Source: Neomesorhizobium albiziae (GTDB lineage Bacteria; Pseudomonadota; Alphaproteobacteria; Rhizobiales; Rhizobiaceae). Taken from it: a DNA stretch of 64,000 nucleotides. The DNA is taken from assembly GCF_900114255.1 (NCBI RefSeq), contig NZ_FOSL01000009.1, forward strand, positions 124,001 through 188,000. Direction: 5' to 3'. Shown here one piece after another: positions 1 to 9,260 of this stretch; positions within the stretch are counted from its first letter, which is position 1, and each line of letters opens with the position of its first letter. Below the pieces are notes generated by a model that worked only from the letters and a program-made list of their open reading frames with translations, did not search any database and was not told the origin of the DNA. Position numbers and translations under genes: made by a program.

Positions 1-486
1 GCACTTGGCATCGCATTCCTGGTGCTTGGCGTGATCGCCTTCTACAACGTGGTCATCGCGACCGTCGCTTCAGTCTTTTTCGTCGGCTGGCTGATGCTGA
101 TCGGCGCCGTCGCGGAGATTATCCATGCTTTCGGCGTCAAGACCTGGGGAAGCTTCTTCTGGTGGCTGCTCAGCGGCATTGTCTACGCCGTTGCCGGTGT
201 CGTTACCCTGATGAACCCGTTGCTGGCCTCCGCAGTTCTGACTTTCATCCTGGCGATCTCGCTTATTGCCGGCGGTGTGTTGCGCATATGGGTCGGCATG
301 AAGGCTCGCCCCGACGCCAACTGGGGATGGGTCGTCGCCGGCGGCGTCATAACCTTGCTCCTCGGCGTGATCATCGCCATCGGATGGCCGGTCAACAGCC
401 TGTGGATCCTCGGCATGTTCCTGGCGATAGACCTGATCTTCCAGGGCTGGTCGTACATCGCATTCGGGCTGGCGCTGAAACGATAG
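1..486 (+). CDS. HdeD family (DUF308) membrane protein, 5' end missing
   Basis: The reading frame is open from base 1, so the true start lies outside the window; 161 residues are visible. The product is almost entirely hydrophobic, with about five or six membrane spans separated by short turns, and a repeated Gly-rich span pattern typical of the HdeD/DUF308 family. Members sit in the inner membrane; E. coli HdeD is linked to acid resistance, but most homologues have no known role. The gene converges on ribF, with only 7 bp between the stop codons. The family call rests on overall composition and pattern rather than on a catalytic motif. Confidence 0.75.
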   Translation, partial: ALGIAFLVLGVIAFYNVVIATVASVFFVGWLMLIGAVAEIIHAFGVKTWGSFFWWLLSGIVYAVAGVVTLMNPLLASAVLTFILAISLIAGGVLRIWVGMKARPDANWGWVVAGGVITLLLGVIIAIGWPVNSLWILGMFLAIDLIFQGWSYIAFGLALKR

Positions 487-493
487 GCGTCAG

Positions 494-1486
494 TCAGCCG
501 CCATCGAAGGCAACCTGCCGGTCTAGATCGGAGAGTGGCCGCGCGCCCGCAAGCAGCGCGCGCGCTTCCGCTTCGTCGCGTTTCATCTGTACGATGAGCG
601 CATCCAGCCCGTCGAATTTCACTTCGCCGCGCAGGAAGCCGAAGAAAGAAACCGCGCACCGCTCTCCATAGAGGTCGCCGGAAAAGTCGAAGACGAAGGT
701 CTCGAGCAGCGGCGCGCCGTCATCGTCGACGGTCGGGCGGCGACCGAAGCTGGCGACGCCGTCGTGCAGCGAACCGTCGGCGCGCCGCAACCGCACGGCG
801 TAGATTCCGTACTTCAGTCCGGTCGTGGCGGGCAAAGCCATATTGGCGGTGGGGAAGCCCAGTTCGCGGCCGAGTTGTTTTCCCCGCACCACCTCGGCCT
901 CGACCGTATAGCGGTAACCGAGCAGACCTGCCGCCTGCACGACATCGCCTTGTTCGAGAAGAGCGCGAATGCGGCTTGACGAAACCACCTCGCCTGCCTC
1001 ATCGCGAAATGCATCGACAAGGGTGACGCCGAAGCCGTGTTTCTCGCCCGAGGCCATCAGGAACGCCGGTCCGCCCTGGCGATTCCTGCCGAAATGGAAG
1101 TCGAAGCCGGTGACGGCGTGACCGATGCCCAACCCCTGGTCCAGGATACGGGTGACAAATTCTTCCGCCGACTGGCTGGCAAACTCCCGCGTGAACGGCT
1201 GCTGCACGAGGCCATCGAAACCGAGCTCGGCCAGCAGCCGCGCCTTCATCGGCGGCGGCGTGATGACATAAAGCGGCACCTCCGGCTGAAACAAGGTGCG
1301 CGGATGCGGCTCGAAGCTCAGCGCCAACGCCGGCGCTTCCCTGCGATGGGCTTCGGCCAGCGCACGTTCCAGCACTGCCTGATGACCGCGATGCACGCCG
1401 TCGAAATTGCCGATCGCCACCACCCCACCGCGCAGCTCTCTGGGCAGCTCGGCAATGTCGGTGATATGGCGAAACGGCCGGCCCAC
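494..1486 (-). CDS. ribF: Bifunctional riboflavin kinase / FAD synthetase
   Basis: This 330-residue protein makes FMN from riboflavin and then FAD from FMN in the cytoplasm. The N-terminal adenylyltransferase half carries the nucleotide-binding motif GNFDGVHRGH (residues 26-35) and an SSSRIR motif near residue 170. The C-terminal flavokinase half has the GFPTAN motif that binds ATP-Mg. Length is normal for bacterial RibF. The start is a GTG, chosen because homologues begin just before this R-P-F-R-H stretch and no closer ATG exists. It lies 9 bp downstream of the HAD hydrolase gene on the same strand, so the two are probably co-transcribed. Confidence 0.95.
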   Translation of the reverse strand: MGRPFRHITDIAELPRELRGGVVAIGNFDGVHRGHQAVLERALAEAHRREAPALALSFEPHPRTLFQPEVPLYVITPPPMKARLLAELGFDGLVQQPFTREFASQSAEEFVTRILDQGLGIGHAVTGFDFHFGRNRQGGPAFLMASGEKHGFGVTLVDAFRDEAGEVVSSSRIRALLEQGDVVQAAGLLGYRYTVEAEVVRGKQLGRELGFPTANMALPATTGLKYGIYAVRLRRADGSLHDGVASFGRRPTVDDDGAPLLETFVFDFSGDLYGERCAVSFFGFLRGEVKFDGLDALIVQMKRDEAEARALLAGARPLSDLDRQVAFDGG

Positions 1487-1495
1487 GCGGAATGC

Positions 1496-2356
1496 CTAGC
1501 GAAGCCGGGGAATGACGGCGACCGGGTGATGGCCGCGGGTACCGAGGAAAGCCGCCAGCTTTTCCGAATCCGGGTCCTGCGGGTCGCCATACTCGCCGGC
1601 GTGGATGCCGCCGGAAACATAGAGCACATCGACGCCGTTCGATTCCGCGCCCTTGACGTCGGTCAGTACGCCGTCGCCGATTGCCAAAGTATCGTCTGCC
1701 GTAACCGGGCGTCCAAGCACGTCGGACGCTTCCTTCAGCGCGGCCTCGTAAATCGGCCGGTGCGGCTTGCCGGCAATCTCGGTGCGGCCGCCAAGCTGGC
1801 CGTAGTCGCGCGCCAGCGCGCCGGCGCAGAAGATCAGCCGGTCACCCTTCTCCACCACGATGTCGGGATTAGCGCAGATGAAAGGCAGGTTGCGGGCCCG
1901 CAGCCGCTTCAGCATGTCGGCATAATCGTCAGGCGTCTCGGTGTCGTCATCAAAGAGACCGGTGCAGACAACCGCCTGCGCCTCGAACTCCTCGACAAGT
2001 TCGACGTCGATGCCGTCATAGATCGACGTGTCGCGCTCCGGACCGAGATGGAAGACGCGCCGCGGACCGGAGCGGATGAGGTCGCGCGTGACATCGCCCG
2101 ACGTGACAATGCGATCCCAGGAATCGCGTGGCACACCAAGCGCTGCAAGCTGCTCCTCGACTGGACCAAACGGACGCGGCGCATTGGTGATCAGAACGAC
2201 AGCGACGCTTTTCTGCCTTGCGCGCTTCAGCGCAGCGGTGGCATCCGGGAAGCTTTCCACGCCATTATGGATGACACCCCACACGTCGCAGAATATCGCG
2301 GCGTATTCGCCGGCCAGCGCATCAAGCGAGCCGATCATCTTCGGCGAACCTGTCAT
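1496..2356 (-). CDS. TIGR01459-type class IIA HAD hydrolase
   Basis: The 286-residue product is a haloacid-dehalogenase-superfamily phosphatase of the NagD-like class IIA group, the subgroup I know as TIGR01459. The nucleophile motif reads DVWGVIHNG (D24), with Trp where most HAD proteins have the second Asp. A late GDGVLTD motif supplies the Mg-binding acidic residues. The substrate is unknown. I chose the ATG at 2356 over the adjacent GTG at 2359 because a GAGGAG ribosome site lies 5 bases upstream of it. The gene is followed directly by ribF, an arrangement that recurs in rhizobia. Confidence 0.85.
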   Translation of the reverse strand: MTGSPKMIGSLDALAGEYAAIFCDVWGVIHNGVESFPDATAALKRARQKSVAVVLITNAPRPFGPVEEQLAALGVPRDSWDRIVTSGDVTRDLIRSGPRRVFHLGPERDTSIYDGIDVELVEEFEAQAVVCTGLFDDDTETPDDYADMLKRLRARNLPFICANPDIVVEKGDRLIFCAGALARDYGQLGGRTEIAGKPHRPIYEAALKEASDVLGRPVTADDTLAIGDGVLTDVKGAESNGVDVLYVSGGIHAGEYGDPQDPDSEKLAAFLGTRGHHPVAVIPRLR

Positions 2357-2661
2357 CACGTCTCCTCAAATCTCATCCGGCCTGGCGGTTCGCCAAAAAC
2401 CGCTCCGGAATTAACCGAACCGGCCTTCCCTGTCACCTCTCTCATTTCGGCTGGTTGCGGCGCCAGCATCGCAAGACGATTCCCCGATTTGCGGGCTGGG
2501 CACGGTGTCGATGGCCTAACCCTCAACTGGCGCAGGGCTCCTGATGGTTAATTCCCGATAAAATCCGCCTTCCTATTTCGAGGAAATTCCAGAACGGGGA
2601 ATTTAACGATTGTCTGCCACACTGCGCCATTCATATGGGTCTGGCAGGGGTGCTGAGGCAG
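2357..2661. other. Intergenic region between divergent HAD gene and first TadG-like gene
   Basis: About 305 bp without a convincing gene. It contains an odd 9-bp palindrome GGAAATTCC (2582-2590) nested between TTAATTCCC (2548-2556) and GGGAATTTAA (2597-2606), which form an imperfect inverted repeat. This lies 55-110 bp before the TadG-like start and could be an operator, but no regulator can be assigned. No ribosome site precedes the ATG at 2635, one reason for rejecting that start. Confidence 0.4.
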
Positions 2662-4485
2662 ATGATCCGCAGGTTTCTTGGGGATAGACGCGGCAATTTC
2701 GCGATGCTTACGGCGATCGCGATGGTTCCCATCATGGGAGCGCTGACGCTGGCGATCGATTACGGTGAAATGTCGCGCCAGCGCCAGCTTATGCTGAATT
2801 CGCTCGACGCCGCCGGCATCGCGACGGCGCGGGAACTCGTCAGCGGCGCAACAGACGCCAAGCTGACGACCTACGCGACCGATTTCTTCCAGTCGAACCT
2901 TTCAAAAGCGATCAATCCCGCCGACACAACGCTCACCGTGGTTCTGCCGCAGAACAACACTGGCGGTGGCACGCTGAAGCTTTGTTCGAAGCTCGTCTAT
3001 CACCCGTATTTCGTTCCTGTGTTCTACATGCTGATCAAGAAGGCGGAAGAGGAGATCAGCTTCAACGCCTGCACCGAAGTGCGGCTCAAGAACACGCTGG
3101 AAGTCGCCCTGGTGCTGGATAATTCGGGCTCGATGAGTGAAAAGGGCAAAGGCTCCACGAAGACCCGTCTTGAGCTTCTGAAGGACGCCTCGACCAAGCT
3201 TGTCGATACGATAGCCAAGGAAGGTGAGACACTGAAGCAGATCGACAAGCCGGTCCAGTTCGGCCTGGTGCCATTCGCGGCGTCGGTGAACGTCGGGCCG
3301 GGAAACGCCATGGATTCGGCCGGGCTCCCCAAGTCGTGGATGGATGGGTTGGGAATTTCGCCGGTGCATCACGAGAATTTTGACTGGAGAAAGGTCAGAG
3401 ATGGGGAACTGGGCGCTCAAAAGAAGGTCGAGCAGAACGGCAACGGCTGGATCAAAAAAGGCACGGATTGGGGCTCAAGCAACGGCAAGCCAGCGACGCG
3501 TTTCAGCCTTTACGAGGACATCCAAACCTTGTCCGGTGAAAAGGTTGCATGGAAGGGCTGCGTCGAGGCACGGCCATCGCCTTACAACAACGACGACACT
3601 CTGCCGACCGCGAGCAATCCAGCAACATTGTTCGTGCCGATGTTCGCACCTGATGAACCCGATCGAGTGGAAGACGACGATGACTATCTCTACGGGACCT
3701 ACGGCAACAGTTGGTGGCCCGACAGGCTCGCAGATACCGTGAGACATAGGCAAGAGGACGTACAGAAGTATTTCCGGAAGGCATCGAGTTTCGGCGCAAG
3801 CGGCCCGAATCAATCGTGTACGACAACCCCCATCACTTCCCTGCAGGACGTCACAAAGGGAAGCGGCAAGGATGACGTGAAAGCGGCGATTAACGCGATG
3901 CAGGCAACCGGCAACACCAACGTCCCGGAAGGCATGGCATGGGGTTGGCGCGTGGTGTCGCATGGCGAGCCGTTTACCGAGGGGCGCCCCGACAACGAAA
4001 GAGGCAATGACAAGGTGGTCATCGTGCTCACGGACGGCGAGAACACCTACGGCGATCTGAACGACTCGACCTACAATGACCCGCTCCGGAACAGATCGAC
4101 CTATGCGGCCTACGCTTATGCTGGAAAGGCATACAACGGCGGCGATTCCCGCATCTTCAAAGACACCAGCGTGAGCAAGACTACGTTCACAGCGGATAAC
4201 TACAACGCCGCGATGAACCAGCATTTCAAGAAGCTCTGCGACAACGCGAAGGCGCCCAAAACGCAGGGCGGCAATGACCCTCACGTCATTGTCATGACTG
4301 TCGCGCTCGATCTGAATGCCAGTGACAACTACGAAAAGAGGCAGATCGACGCGTTGCAAGATTGCGCATCCTTCTCGCGAGTCAACCCGGAGAAAAAGCT
4401 GTTCTGGAACGCCACCGGCGGCGAGCTCGAAAAGGTCTTCAAGGAAATCGCGGACGAACTCTCCAACCTGCGCATCGTTAGCTGA
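2662..4485 (+). CDS. TadE/TadG-family protein with von Willebrand factor A domain (copy 1)
   Basis: A 607-residue protein with an N-terminal TadE/TadG-like segment: a short basic stretch ending in RRGNFAM, then one membrane span (about residues 12-35). A VWA domain follows, with MIDAS residues D153-x-S155-x-S157 and a later T-D-G (D458). Such proteins are anchored in the inner membrane with the VWA part in the periplasm, and are usually accessory to Tad/Flp pili. I start at 2662, not 2635, because this aligns residue for residue with the next gene: both then place the MIDAS Asp at 153. No pilus genes (cpaA-F, tadB/C, flp) are visible nearby, so the function is open. Confidence 0.85.
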   Translation: MIRRFLGDRRGNFAMLTAIAMVPIMGALTLAIDYGEMSRQRQLMLNSLDAAGIATARELVSGATDAKLTTYATDFFQSNLSKAINPADTTLTVVLPQNNTGGGTLKLCSKLVYHPYFVPVFYMLIKKAEEEISFNACTEVRLKNTLEVALVLDNSGSMSEKGKGSTKTRLELLKDASTKLVDTIAKEGETLKQIDKPVQFGLVPFAASVNVGPGNAMDSAGLPKSWMDGLGISPVHHENFDWRKVRDGELGAQKKVEQNGNGWIKKGTDWGSSNGKPATRFSLYEDIQTLSGEKVAWKGCVEARPSPYNNDDTLPTASNPATLFVPMFAPDEPDRVEDDDDYLYGTYGNSWWPDRLADTVRHRQEDVQKYFRKASSFGASGPNQSCTTTPITSLQDVTKGSGKDDVKAAINAMQATGNTNVPEGMAWGWRVVSHGEPFTEGRPDNERGNDKVVIVLTDGENTYGDLNDSTYNDPLRNRSTYAAYAYAGKAYNGGDSRIFKDTSVSKTTFTADNYNAAMNQHFKKLCDNAKAPKTQGGNDPHVIVMTVALDLNASDNYEKRQIDALQDCASFSRVNPEKKLFWNATGGELEKVFKEIADELSNLRIVS

Positions 4486-4511
4486 CCGTCACCTTCCTGG
4501 CGAATTCTTCA

Positions 4512-4540
4512 CACCCCGCCACTGGCGGGGTGTTTCGTTT
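4512..4540 (+). terminator. Rho-independent terminator after TadG-like copy 1
   Basis: A perfect 9-bp stem (CACCCCGCC / GGCGGGGTG) with a 3-base loop is followed by TTTCGTTT. It lies 27 bp after the stop codon, so the second copy probably has its own promoter in the remaining ~130 bp. Confidence 0.8.
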
Positions 4541-4672
4541 CGGTCCGGCGCATCGTGTTTGGTTACGCCATCGTCAACGGACAGCCGAGAAATCGACGAG
4601 TTTTCCAAACCGGACGTTCAGGGCTTTGTGAAAGGGTAAGAGGTCAACAGCTTCGCGGCGGGGGCCGCTTCC

Positions 4673-6616
4673 ATGATCGGCACGTTTCTCCGGGACCAGC
4701 GCGGCAATTTCGCGATGATGTTTGCGATCGCCATGGCGCCTTTGCTGGGTTGCCTGGCGCTCGCCATCGACTACACAGAGATGACGCGCCAGAAGCAGGC
4801 AACGCTCAACGCGCTCGACGCGGCTGGCATCGCAACGGCCCGCTACATGGTCTCGGGCGCCACGGATGCCGAGGTCATCGCCTATGCGAAGGACTTTTTC
4901 GAGGCCAATCTCGGCGCAATTGAAGCTGCCGACACGCAACTCGATGTCAGGTTGCCGAACAACACCGCCGGCGGCGGCACCCTGAAACTTTCAGCGAAAC
5001 TGACCTACCGGCCGTATTTCCTGCCGCCGTTCAAGAGCCTCATGGGGGATACGAGCCCATCCAACTTGAGCTTCAACGCGAATTCGGAGATACGCCTGAA
5101 GAACACGCTCGAAGTGGCGCTCGTGCTCGATAATTCCGGGTCGATGAGCGAAACCGGTGCAGGTTCGGGCGAAAAACGCATCGACCTGCTCAAGACCGCG
5201 GCCAAACAGTTGGTCGACACGCTGGCCCTGCAGGCGAACCTCATCAAACAGGTGGAAAAGCCGGTCCAGTTCGCGCTGGTGCCGTTCGCGGCGTCAGTCA
5301 ATATCGCCCCCGCGAATGACGCCGAGCCATGGATGGACACGATGGGGATTTCTCCCGTCCACCACGAGAATTTCGACTGGTCGAAGATGACGGCCGAAAA
5401 CGACCCGAACAAATACGCGGTGTCTGTCGGCGGTGTCTGGTACAAGCGCGGCACCGGCTGGGGCGTATCCGAAAACCAGCCGCTGACGCGGTTCAGCCTG
5501 TATTCCGATATGCTTGCCGAATCCAGCCGCGAGGAGATTCCCGGTTCCTATCATCGTGTTTGCGTTCGTTATTATTCCAGCGGATCCTGCCGGACATACG
5601 AAGATCGCTGGGACTACAACTACACGACCAGCCAATTCGCAAGCTGGCAGGGTTGCGTGGAGGCACGCCCATCGCCCTACAATACCGACGACACCACACC
5701 AAGCTCGTCCGATCCGGCAACTCTTTTTGTGCCGATGTTTGCGCCGGACGAGGCCGGGCATTTGTGGCGCGATCTGAACCGCGACGGCATATATGACCTC
5801 AACGAGAACACGTTTTCCGCCAGGAACAATTGGTGGGCGGACTGGGAAGACACTTCGGCCCGTCCACGGCAAAGAGACATGCGGAAATATTTCCGGGTGA
5901 AGCCCTATGGATCAGACGCTCCAGGTTCGGGCAAGGGCCCCAATTACAGCTGCACGACAAGGCCGATCATGCCGCTGACCGACGTCAGCACCGAAGCCGG
6001 GCTCGCAGTGGTCAAGGCGGCGATCGACCAGATGGCGCCGAACGGCAACACCAATGTTCCGGAGGGCACGGCCTGGGGCTGGCGCACCGTTTCGCACGGC
6101 CAGCCATTCACCCAGGGAAGGCCGGATACGGAAAAGGGCAACGACAAGGTGGTCATCGTGCTGACCGACGGCGCAAACACCTATGGCGATCTTGGCAATA
6201 GCGACCCGGCTGGAAACAGATCTACATACGCCGCTTACGGCTATACCGGCCAAGCCTACAACAACACCTCGGAAACCCGTCTTTTCATGGGCACGAGTTC
6301 GGCGATCGGCCGCGCCAGCTACGACAGCGGCAACTACACCAACGCGCTCAACGAGCAGATGGCGACGCTGTGCAACAATGCCAAGGCCGGCAAGGTGCTG
6401 TTGATGACCGTCTCGCTCGATCTCGACACCCGCGACTACGAAGAGAACAAGGCAATCGAGGCGCTGAAGGCCTGCGCATCGGAATCGCGCTTCCGCAAGG
6501 ATCCGGCCGATCCCTCCAAGCCTGCCAAGCTGTTCTGGAACGCCACCGGCAGCAACCTTGCTGAAAAATTCAAGGAAATCGCCGACGAACTATCGAACCT
6601 GCGCATCGTGAGCTGA
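4673..6616 (+). CDS. TadE/TadG-family protein with von Willebrand factor A domain (copy 2)
   Basis: A 647-residue tandem paralogue of the preceding gene with the same order: basic N-terminus with QRGNFAM, one membrane span, then a VWA domain with D153-x-S-x-S and a T-D-G motif. The C-termini of both copies end in the same ADELSNLRIVS. It is about 40 residues longer, mostly from a Tyr/Arg/Ser-rich insert in the middle (near residues 285-325) that contains two cysteines. The tandem pair looks like an old duplication, since the nucleotide sequences have diverged clearly while the frame is kept. It may bind a partner through the metal site; the partner is unknown. Confidence 0.85.
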   Translation: MIGTFLRDQRGNFAMMFAIAMAPLLGCLALAIDYTEMTRQKQATLNALDAAGIATARYMVSGATDAEVIAYAKDFFEANLGAIEAADTQLDVRLPNNTAGGGTLKLSAKLTYRPYFLPPFKSLMGDTSPSNLSFNANSEIRLKNTLEVALVLDNSGSMSETGAGSGEKRIDLLKTAAKQLVDTLALQANLIKQVEKPVQFALVPFAASVNIAPANDAEPWMDTMGISPVHHENFDWSKMTAENDPNKYAVSVGGVWYKRGTGWGVSENQPLTRFSLYSDMLAESSREEIPGSYHRVCVRYYSSGSCRTYEDRWDYNYTTSQFASWQGCVEARPSPYNTDDTTPSSSDPATLFVPMFAPDEAGHLWRDLNRDGIYDLNENTFSARNNWWADWEDTSARPRQRDMRKYFRVKPYGSDAPGSGKGPNYSCTTRPIMPLTDVSTEAGLAVVKAAIDQMAPNGNTNVPEGTAWGWRTVSHGQPFTQGRPDTEKGNDKVVIVLTDGANTYGDLGNSDPAGNRSTYAAYGYTGQAYNNTSETRLFMGTSSAIGRASYDSGNYTNALNEQMATLCNNAKAGKVLLMTVSLDLDTRDYEENKAIEALKACASESRFRKDPADPSKPAKLFWNATGSNLAEKFKEIADELSNLRIVS

Positions 6617-6816
6617 TCAATCAGTTCTGGCGCAACGGTTTGCACCCGTCAGCGGCTTGAAGTCTGGAAAATTCGCCGTAAGGGTGCCGCCGTTCGCGTG
6701 ACTGGCGAGGGGGCGGGGCTGAAGCCGCCGCCCCAAGATGGAAATCCATCGGGGAGCGCGAACGTTATTCGATGCCGCGCGCCTGGGCACCTCTCTTTCG
6801 ACGCTGGAGAATGCCC

Positions 6817-7449
6817 ATGCCCGAATTCGGAAATTTCGTCGCCTTCGCGCTCGTCGCGCTCGGCATGGTGCTGACGCCGGGCCCCAACATGATCTATCTG
6901 GTGTCGCGCTCGATCTGCCAGGGCCGCTTGGCCGGCCTCATCTCGCTGGGCGGCATCGCGCTCGGCTTTCTTTTCTACGTCTTCTCCGCCGCCTTCGGCA
7001 TCACGGCGCTCCTGATCGCCGTTCCCTACGCCTACGATGCCTTGCGGCTTGCCGGCGCGCTCTACCTGCTTTGGCTGGCCTGGCAGACGATCCGGCCCGG
7101 CGGGCGTTCGCCGTTCCAGGTCCGCGACCTGCCCGAGGACAGCCCGCGCAAGCTGTTCACCATGGGTTTCGTAACGGCCCTGCTCAATCCGAAGATCGCC
7201 GTTCTCTATCTCTCGCTCTTGCCGCAATTCATCGACCCGCAGCAGGGCAGCGTGCTGGCGCAGTTGCTGGTGCTCGGCGCCACGCAGATCATCATCAGCG
7301 TCACGTTCAACGCGATCTTCATCGTCATGGCCGGTTCGATCGCCGCATTCCTCGCCGGCCGGCCGTTTTGGGCCGTGGTTCAGCGCTGGCTGATGGCGAC
7401 TGTGCTGACCGGCCTCGCCTTCCGCATGGCGACAGAAGCGCAACGCTGA
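6817..7449 (+). CDS. LysE family amino-acid or metabolite exporter
   Basis: A 210-residue inner-membrane protein with six predicted spans and the diagnostic LysE/RhtB N-terminus containing TPGPNM (about residues 18-23). The family exports amino acids such as lysine, threonine or homoserine lactone; the substrate cannot be read from sequence. Three ATG codons compete: I take 6817 because the GGAG at 6806-6809 is 7 bases from it but only 1 base from the ATG at 6811. The gene stands alone and converges on the ABC binding-protein gene across a shared terminator. Confidence 0.85.
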   Translation: MPEFGNFVAFALVALGMVLTPGPNMIYLVSRSICQGRLAGLISLGGIALGFLFYVFSAAFGITALLIAVPYAYDALRLAGALYLLWLAWQTIRPGGRSPFQVRDLPEDSPRKLFTMGFVTALLNPKIAVLYLSLLPQFIDPQQGSVLAQLLVLGATQIIISVTFNAIFIVMAGSIAAFLAGRPFWAVVQRWLMATVLTGLAFRMATEAQR

Positions 7450-7453
7450 CAGA

Positions 7454-7484
7454 AAAGGCCGGCCCGGCAAGCGGACCGGCCTTT
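7454..7484. terminator. Bidirectional terminator between LysE and ABC binding-protein genes
   Basis: AAAGGCCGG and CCGGCCTTT form a perfect 9-bp stem around a 13-base loop, with A and T runs on the two sides. It lies between convergent stop codons at 7449 and 7501 and can serve both genes. Confidence 0.75.
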
Positions 7485-7500
7485 CCAACTTGAAGCCCGA

Positions 7501-9090
7501 TCAGGCGACGACCCAGCATTTGGTCAGCGCGTGGCCGCCCATCAGTTCGCTGTTCGGATTGTCGACCCAGCCACCCACCTTGTCGTTGGTGGCGTCGATA
7601 TAGTCGTTGAACATCGGCACGATGACACCGCCCTCGTCGCGCAGCATCACGCCTGCCGCGCGATAGAGTTCCCTGCGCTTGGCCTGGTCGAGTTCCTTGC
7701 GCGCATCGAGGATCAGCTTGTCGAAATCCGAGCGCTGGAAGCGGGTGTCGTTCCATTCGGCCTTCGACAGATAGGCGATCGAATAGACCTGGTCCTGCGT
7801 CGGCCGGCCCGTCCAGTAAGACATCGAAAAAGGCTGCTTGTTCCAGACTTCCGACCAATAGCCATCCCCTGGCTCACGCTTGACCTCAAGCGTGATGCCA
7901 GCCTTGGCCGCGCTCTGCTGGTAGAGTTGGGCGGCATCGAGCGCGCCGGGGAAAGCAACGTCGGAGGTGCGTAGCACCACCGGGCCGCTGTGGCCGGATT
8001 TCTTGTAGTGGAAGGCTGCCTTGTCTGGGTCGAACGCCCGCTGCTCTATATCTTCGGCGAACAGCGGATAGGCCTTGGTCACCGGCATGTCGTTGCCGAT
8101 CGAGCCATAACCGCGCAGGATCTTGTCGACCATGTCCTGGCGGTCGACGGCATATTTCAACGCGAGCCTCAGATCGTTGTTGTCGAACGGTGCGGTGTTG
8201 CAGTGGGCAATGAACACATAGTGCCCCTTGCCCGCGACATTGCGGATGGTGACGCCCGGTACGTTCTTGATCAGGTCGACGATCTTCGGCTCGACACGGT
8301 TGATCATGCTGACCTGGCCGCTCTGCAGCGCGCCGGTGCGGGCGGTTGCATCGTTGATGACGACGATCTCGATCTGGTCGGCATGACCGCGCAGGTCCGA
8401 GCCCCAATAACCCTTCTGCAACTCGCCGACATGGCGCACGCCGGGTTCATTGATCACCATCTTGTAGGGGCCGGTGCCGATGCCGGCAGTCGGATCGTCC
8501 TTGCCGCCATTCGGCTGGATCATCAAATGGTAGTCTGCCACCACGTAAGGCAGGTCTGCATTGGATTCTTTGAGCGTGATAACGACATTGCCGCCGTCCA
8601 CTTTGATGCTGTCGAACTCCTGCAGGAATGGCAGCGCGGCCGATTTGGAATTGGCGTCGGCGTGGCGTTCCAGCGTCGCCACGATATCCTGCGGCGTCAG
8701 TTCCTTGCCATTATGGAAAGTCACGCCTTTGCGGATCTTGAAGGTCCACGTCTTGGCGTCATCAGAAGCGGTGTATTCCTCGGCAAGGCGCGGCTCGATG
8801 TCGCCGGTCGGCGAGATTTCCAGCATCTGTTCGCCCCAGCAGCGGCCGAACGTATAGGGCACCTGGCTTGCCCAGGTCGCGGGGTCCAGGCTGTCGGTTG
8901 CTGCACCACCCACCATCCCGGCCTTCAGCAGGCCGCCTTTTACAGGGCCTTGCGCTCGGGCCGCACCAGAGATCAGCGTATTCGCAAACGTCGCGCTGAC
9001 GCCAAGTGCCGCTGCGCGGCCGAGGAAGTCGCGGCGCGACAGGCGTCCGCTGGCGACATGATGGCTGAGATAGTCGAGTTCGTTGGACAT
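7501..9090 (-). CDS. ABC transporter substrate-binding protein, family 5 (peptide/opine type), Tat signal
   Basis: A 529-residue periplasmic binding protein of the DppA/OppA type (SBP family 5). The N-terminus has a twin-arginine signal (S-R-R-D-F-L-G, near residues 19-25) followed by a hydrophobic stretch ending in Ala-rich sequence, so it is exported folded by Tat. The start at 9090 is set by GGGAG 6 bases upstream; longer upstream extensions lack a ribosome site. It is an orphan: no permease or ATPase genes adjoin it, so it must share a transporter encoded elsewhere or act as a sensor. Ligand unknown; peptides, opines or nickel are typical for the family. Confidence 0.88.
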   Translation of the reverse strand: MSNELDYLSHHVASGRLSRRDFLGRAAALGVSATFANTLISGAARAQGPVKGGLLKAGMVGGAATDSLDPATWASQVPYTFGRCWGEQMLEISPTGDIEPRLAEEYTASDDAKTWTFKIRKGVTFHNGKELTPQDIVATLERHADANSKSAALPFLQEFDSIKVDGGNVVITLKESNADLPYVVADYHLMIQPNGGKDDPTAGIGTGPYKMVINEPGVRHVGELQKGYWGSDLRGHADQIEIVVINDATARTGALQSGQVSMINRVEPKIVDLIKNVPGVTIRNVAGKGHYVFIAHCNTAPFDNNDLRLALKYAVDRQDMVDKILRGYGSIGNDMPVTKAYPLFAEDIEQRAFDPDKAAFHYKKSGHSGPVVLRTSDVAFPGALDAAQLYQQSAAKAGITLEVKREPGDGYWSEVWNKQPFSMSYWTGRPTQDQVYSIAYLSKAEWNDTRFQRSDFDKLILDARKELDQAKRRELYRAAGVMLRDEGGVIVPMFNDYIDATNDKVGGWVDNPNSELMGGHALTKCWVVA

Positions 9091-9260
9091 GCTTTCTCCC
9101 ATTGTTACCGGCAAAGGTCTCCTCTGTGAAAATTCTGCACCAAATTTCACGGCTTGGCCAGCATCCCTGCGCTGGTGCAATGAATAAAGAAAGCTGCCTC
9201 AGCCGTGCGCCAACCCGCATGCAGGATCGACGGTGAGATGCCCGGTCGGTGGAACCGCCC

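Noticed and set aside
1037..2551. 504-residue open frame antisense to ribF and the HAD gene
   Set aside because: It spans two well-identified genes on the other strand and has low-complexity Arg/Gly/Val composition; it is a codon-bias shadow.
6649..7488. 279-residue open frame antisense to the LysE gene
   Set aside because: LysE has clear spans, motif and ribosome site; the antisense product is polar and featureless.
9136..9179. TGCACCA...TGGTGCA inverted repeat before the ABC binding-protein gene
   Set aside because: Arms are short and 30 bp apart, with no regulator nearby; this is too weak to call an operator.
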